Assembly: GCA_026388915.1 (NCBI GenBank)
Contig: JAPLIW010000480.1
Span: 1 to 5,555 of the forward strand
DNA length: 5,555 nt
From: Deltaproteobacteria bacterium
GTDB lineage: Bacteria; Desulfobacterota; SM23-61
Direction of reading: 5' to 3'
Under the pieces are notes generated by a model. That model was not told where the DNA came from and did not search any database. It saw nothing but the letters and a program-made list of their open reading frames with translations. A program made the position numbers and the translations under genes. Positions 5,394-5,555 of this stretch are shown piece by piece; within the stretch, counting starts at the first letter, position 1, and the number at the start of each line of letters is the position of its first letter.

Positions 5394-5466
5394 TTGCCCC
5401 TTTTGGTTCGCTGCAGGCGCTTAGTGTCCAAGGAATGCCGACATTTCGGTAAAAAGGGTCCAGAAT

Positions 5467-5494
5467 GTAGGGGCGGTTCGCGAACCGCCCCTAC
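5467..5494. repeat. Perfect 28-bp palindrome, GTAGGG type
   Basis: Positions 5467-5480 are exactly complementary to 5481-5494. The ends are GTAGGGGCGG and CCGCCCCTAC, with TTCGCGAA in the centre. It shares outer sequence and length with 4116-4143. Such GTAGGGGCG palindromes are, from memory, widespread intergenic repeats in environmental bacterial genomes. No T-run is adjacent, so it is not a standard terminator. I see no gene in the surrounding 5322-5555 stretch. Confidence 0.85.
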
Positions 5495-5555
5495 TCCGGC
5501 TCGCGTCGTGGAAAAATCCAGTGCCGATTCGGGAGAAGACAGGAGTGCGCAGGGG

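Overview
This 5.55 kb window carries four intact protein-coding genes separated by long intergenic stretches packed with interspersed repeats. No rRNA, tRNA, CRISPR array, integrase or transposase gene is visible. GC-rich codon use, clear Shine-Dalgarno sites and the protein families suggest a Gram-negative bacterium, perhaps an uncultured deltaproteobacterial (Desulfobacterota-like) lineage. That placement is inferred from the general look of the proteins and repeats and is not proven.

Layout. 1-648: no gene; one copy of a double-hairpin repeat (1-71), two hairpins and a facing pair of 7-bp tandem arrays (459-558). 649-1131 (minus): VOC/glyoxalase-fold protein resembling methylmalonyl-CoA epimerase. 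1132-1640: no gene; a minus-strand terminator-like hairpin (1295-1326) and a GTAGGG-type palindrome (1543-1571). 1641-2327 (minus): class I SAM-dependent methyltransferase. 2328-2892: repeat-dense divergent intergenic region with 10-bp and 7-bp tandem motifs and a nested inverted-repeat element, ending in a good sigma-70-type promoter. 2893-4104 (plus): 12-helix major facilitator transporter. 4105-4457: another GTAGGG-type palindrome and a 221-bp element with long, imperfect terminal inverted repeats. 4458-5321 (minus): serine alpha/beta hydrolase. 5322-5555: candidate promoter for the hydrolase and a perfect 28-bp palindrome.

The genes do not form an operon. The methyltransferase and transporter are divergent, the transporter and hydrolase are convergent, and the two co-oriented minus-strand genes at the left are 509 bp apart with a terminator-like hairpin between them. 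No shared pathway can be read from the sequence. An epimerase-like VOC protein, a hydrolase and a carboxylate-type MFS carrier would suit organic-acid or CoA-thioester metabolism, but that is inference.

The most notable content is non-coding. Several repeat families occur more than once, and their copies differ by paired changes that keep the local hairpins intact. This suggests selected structure, or spread from structured source copies. I did not find a convincing new multi-gene system.
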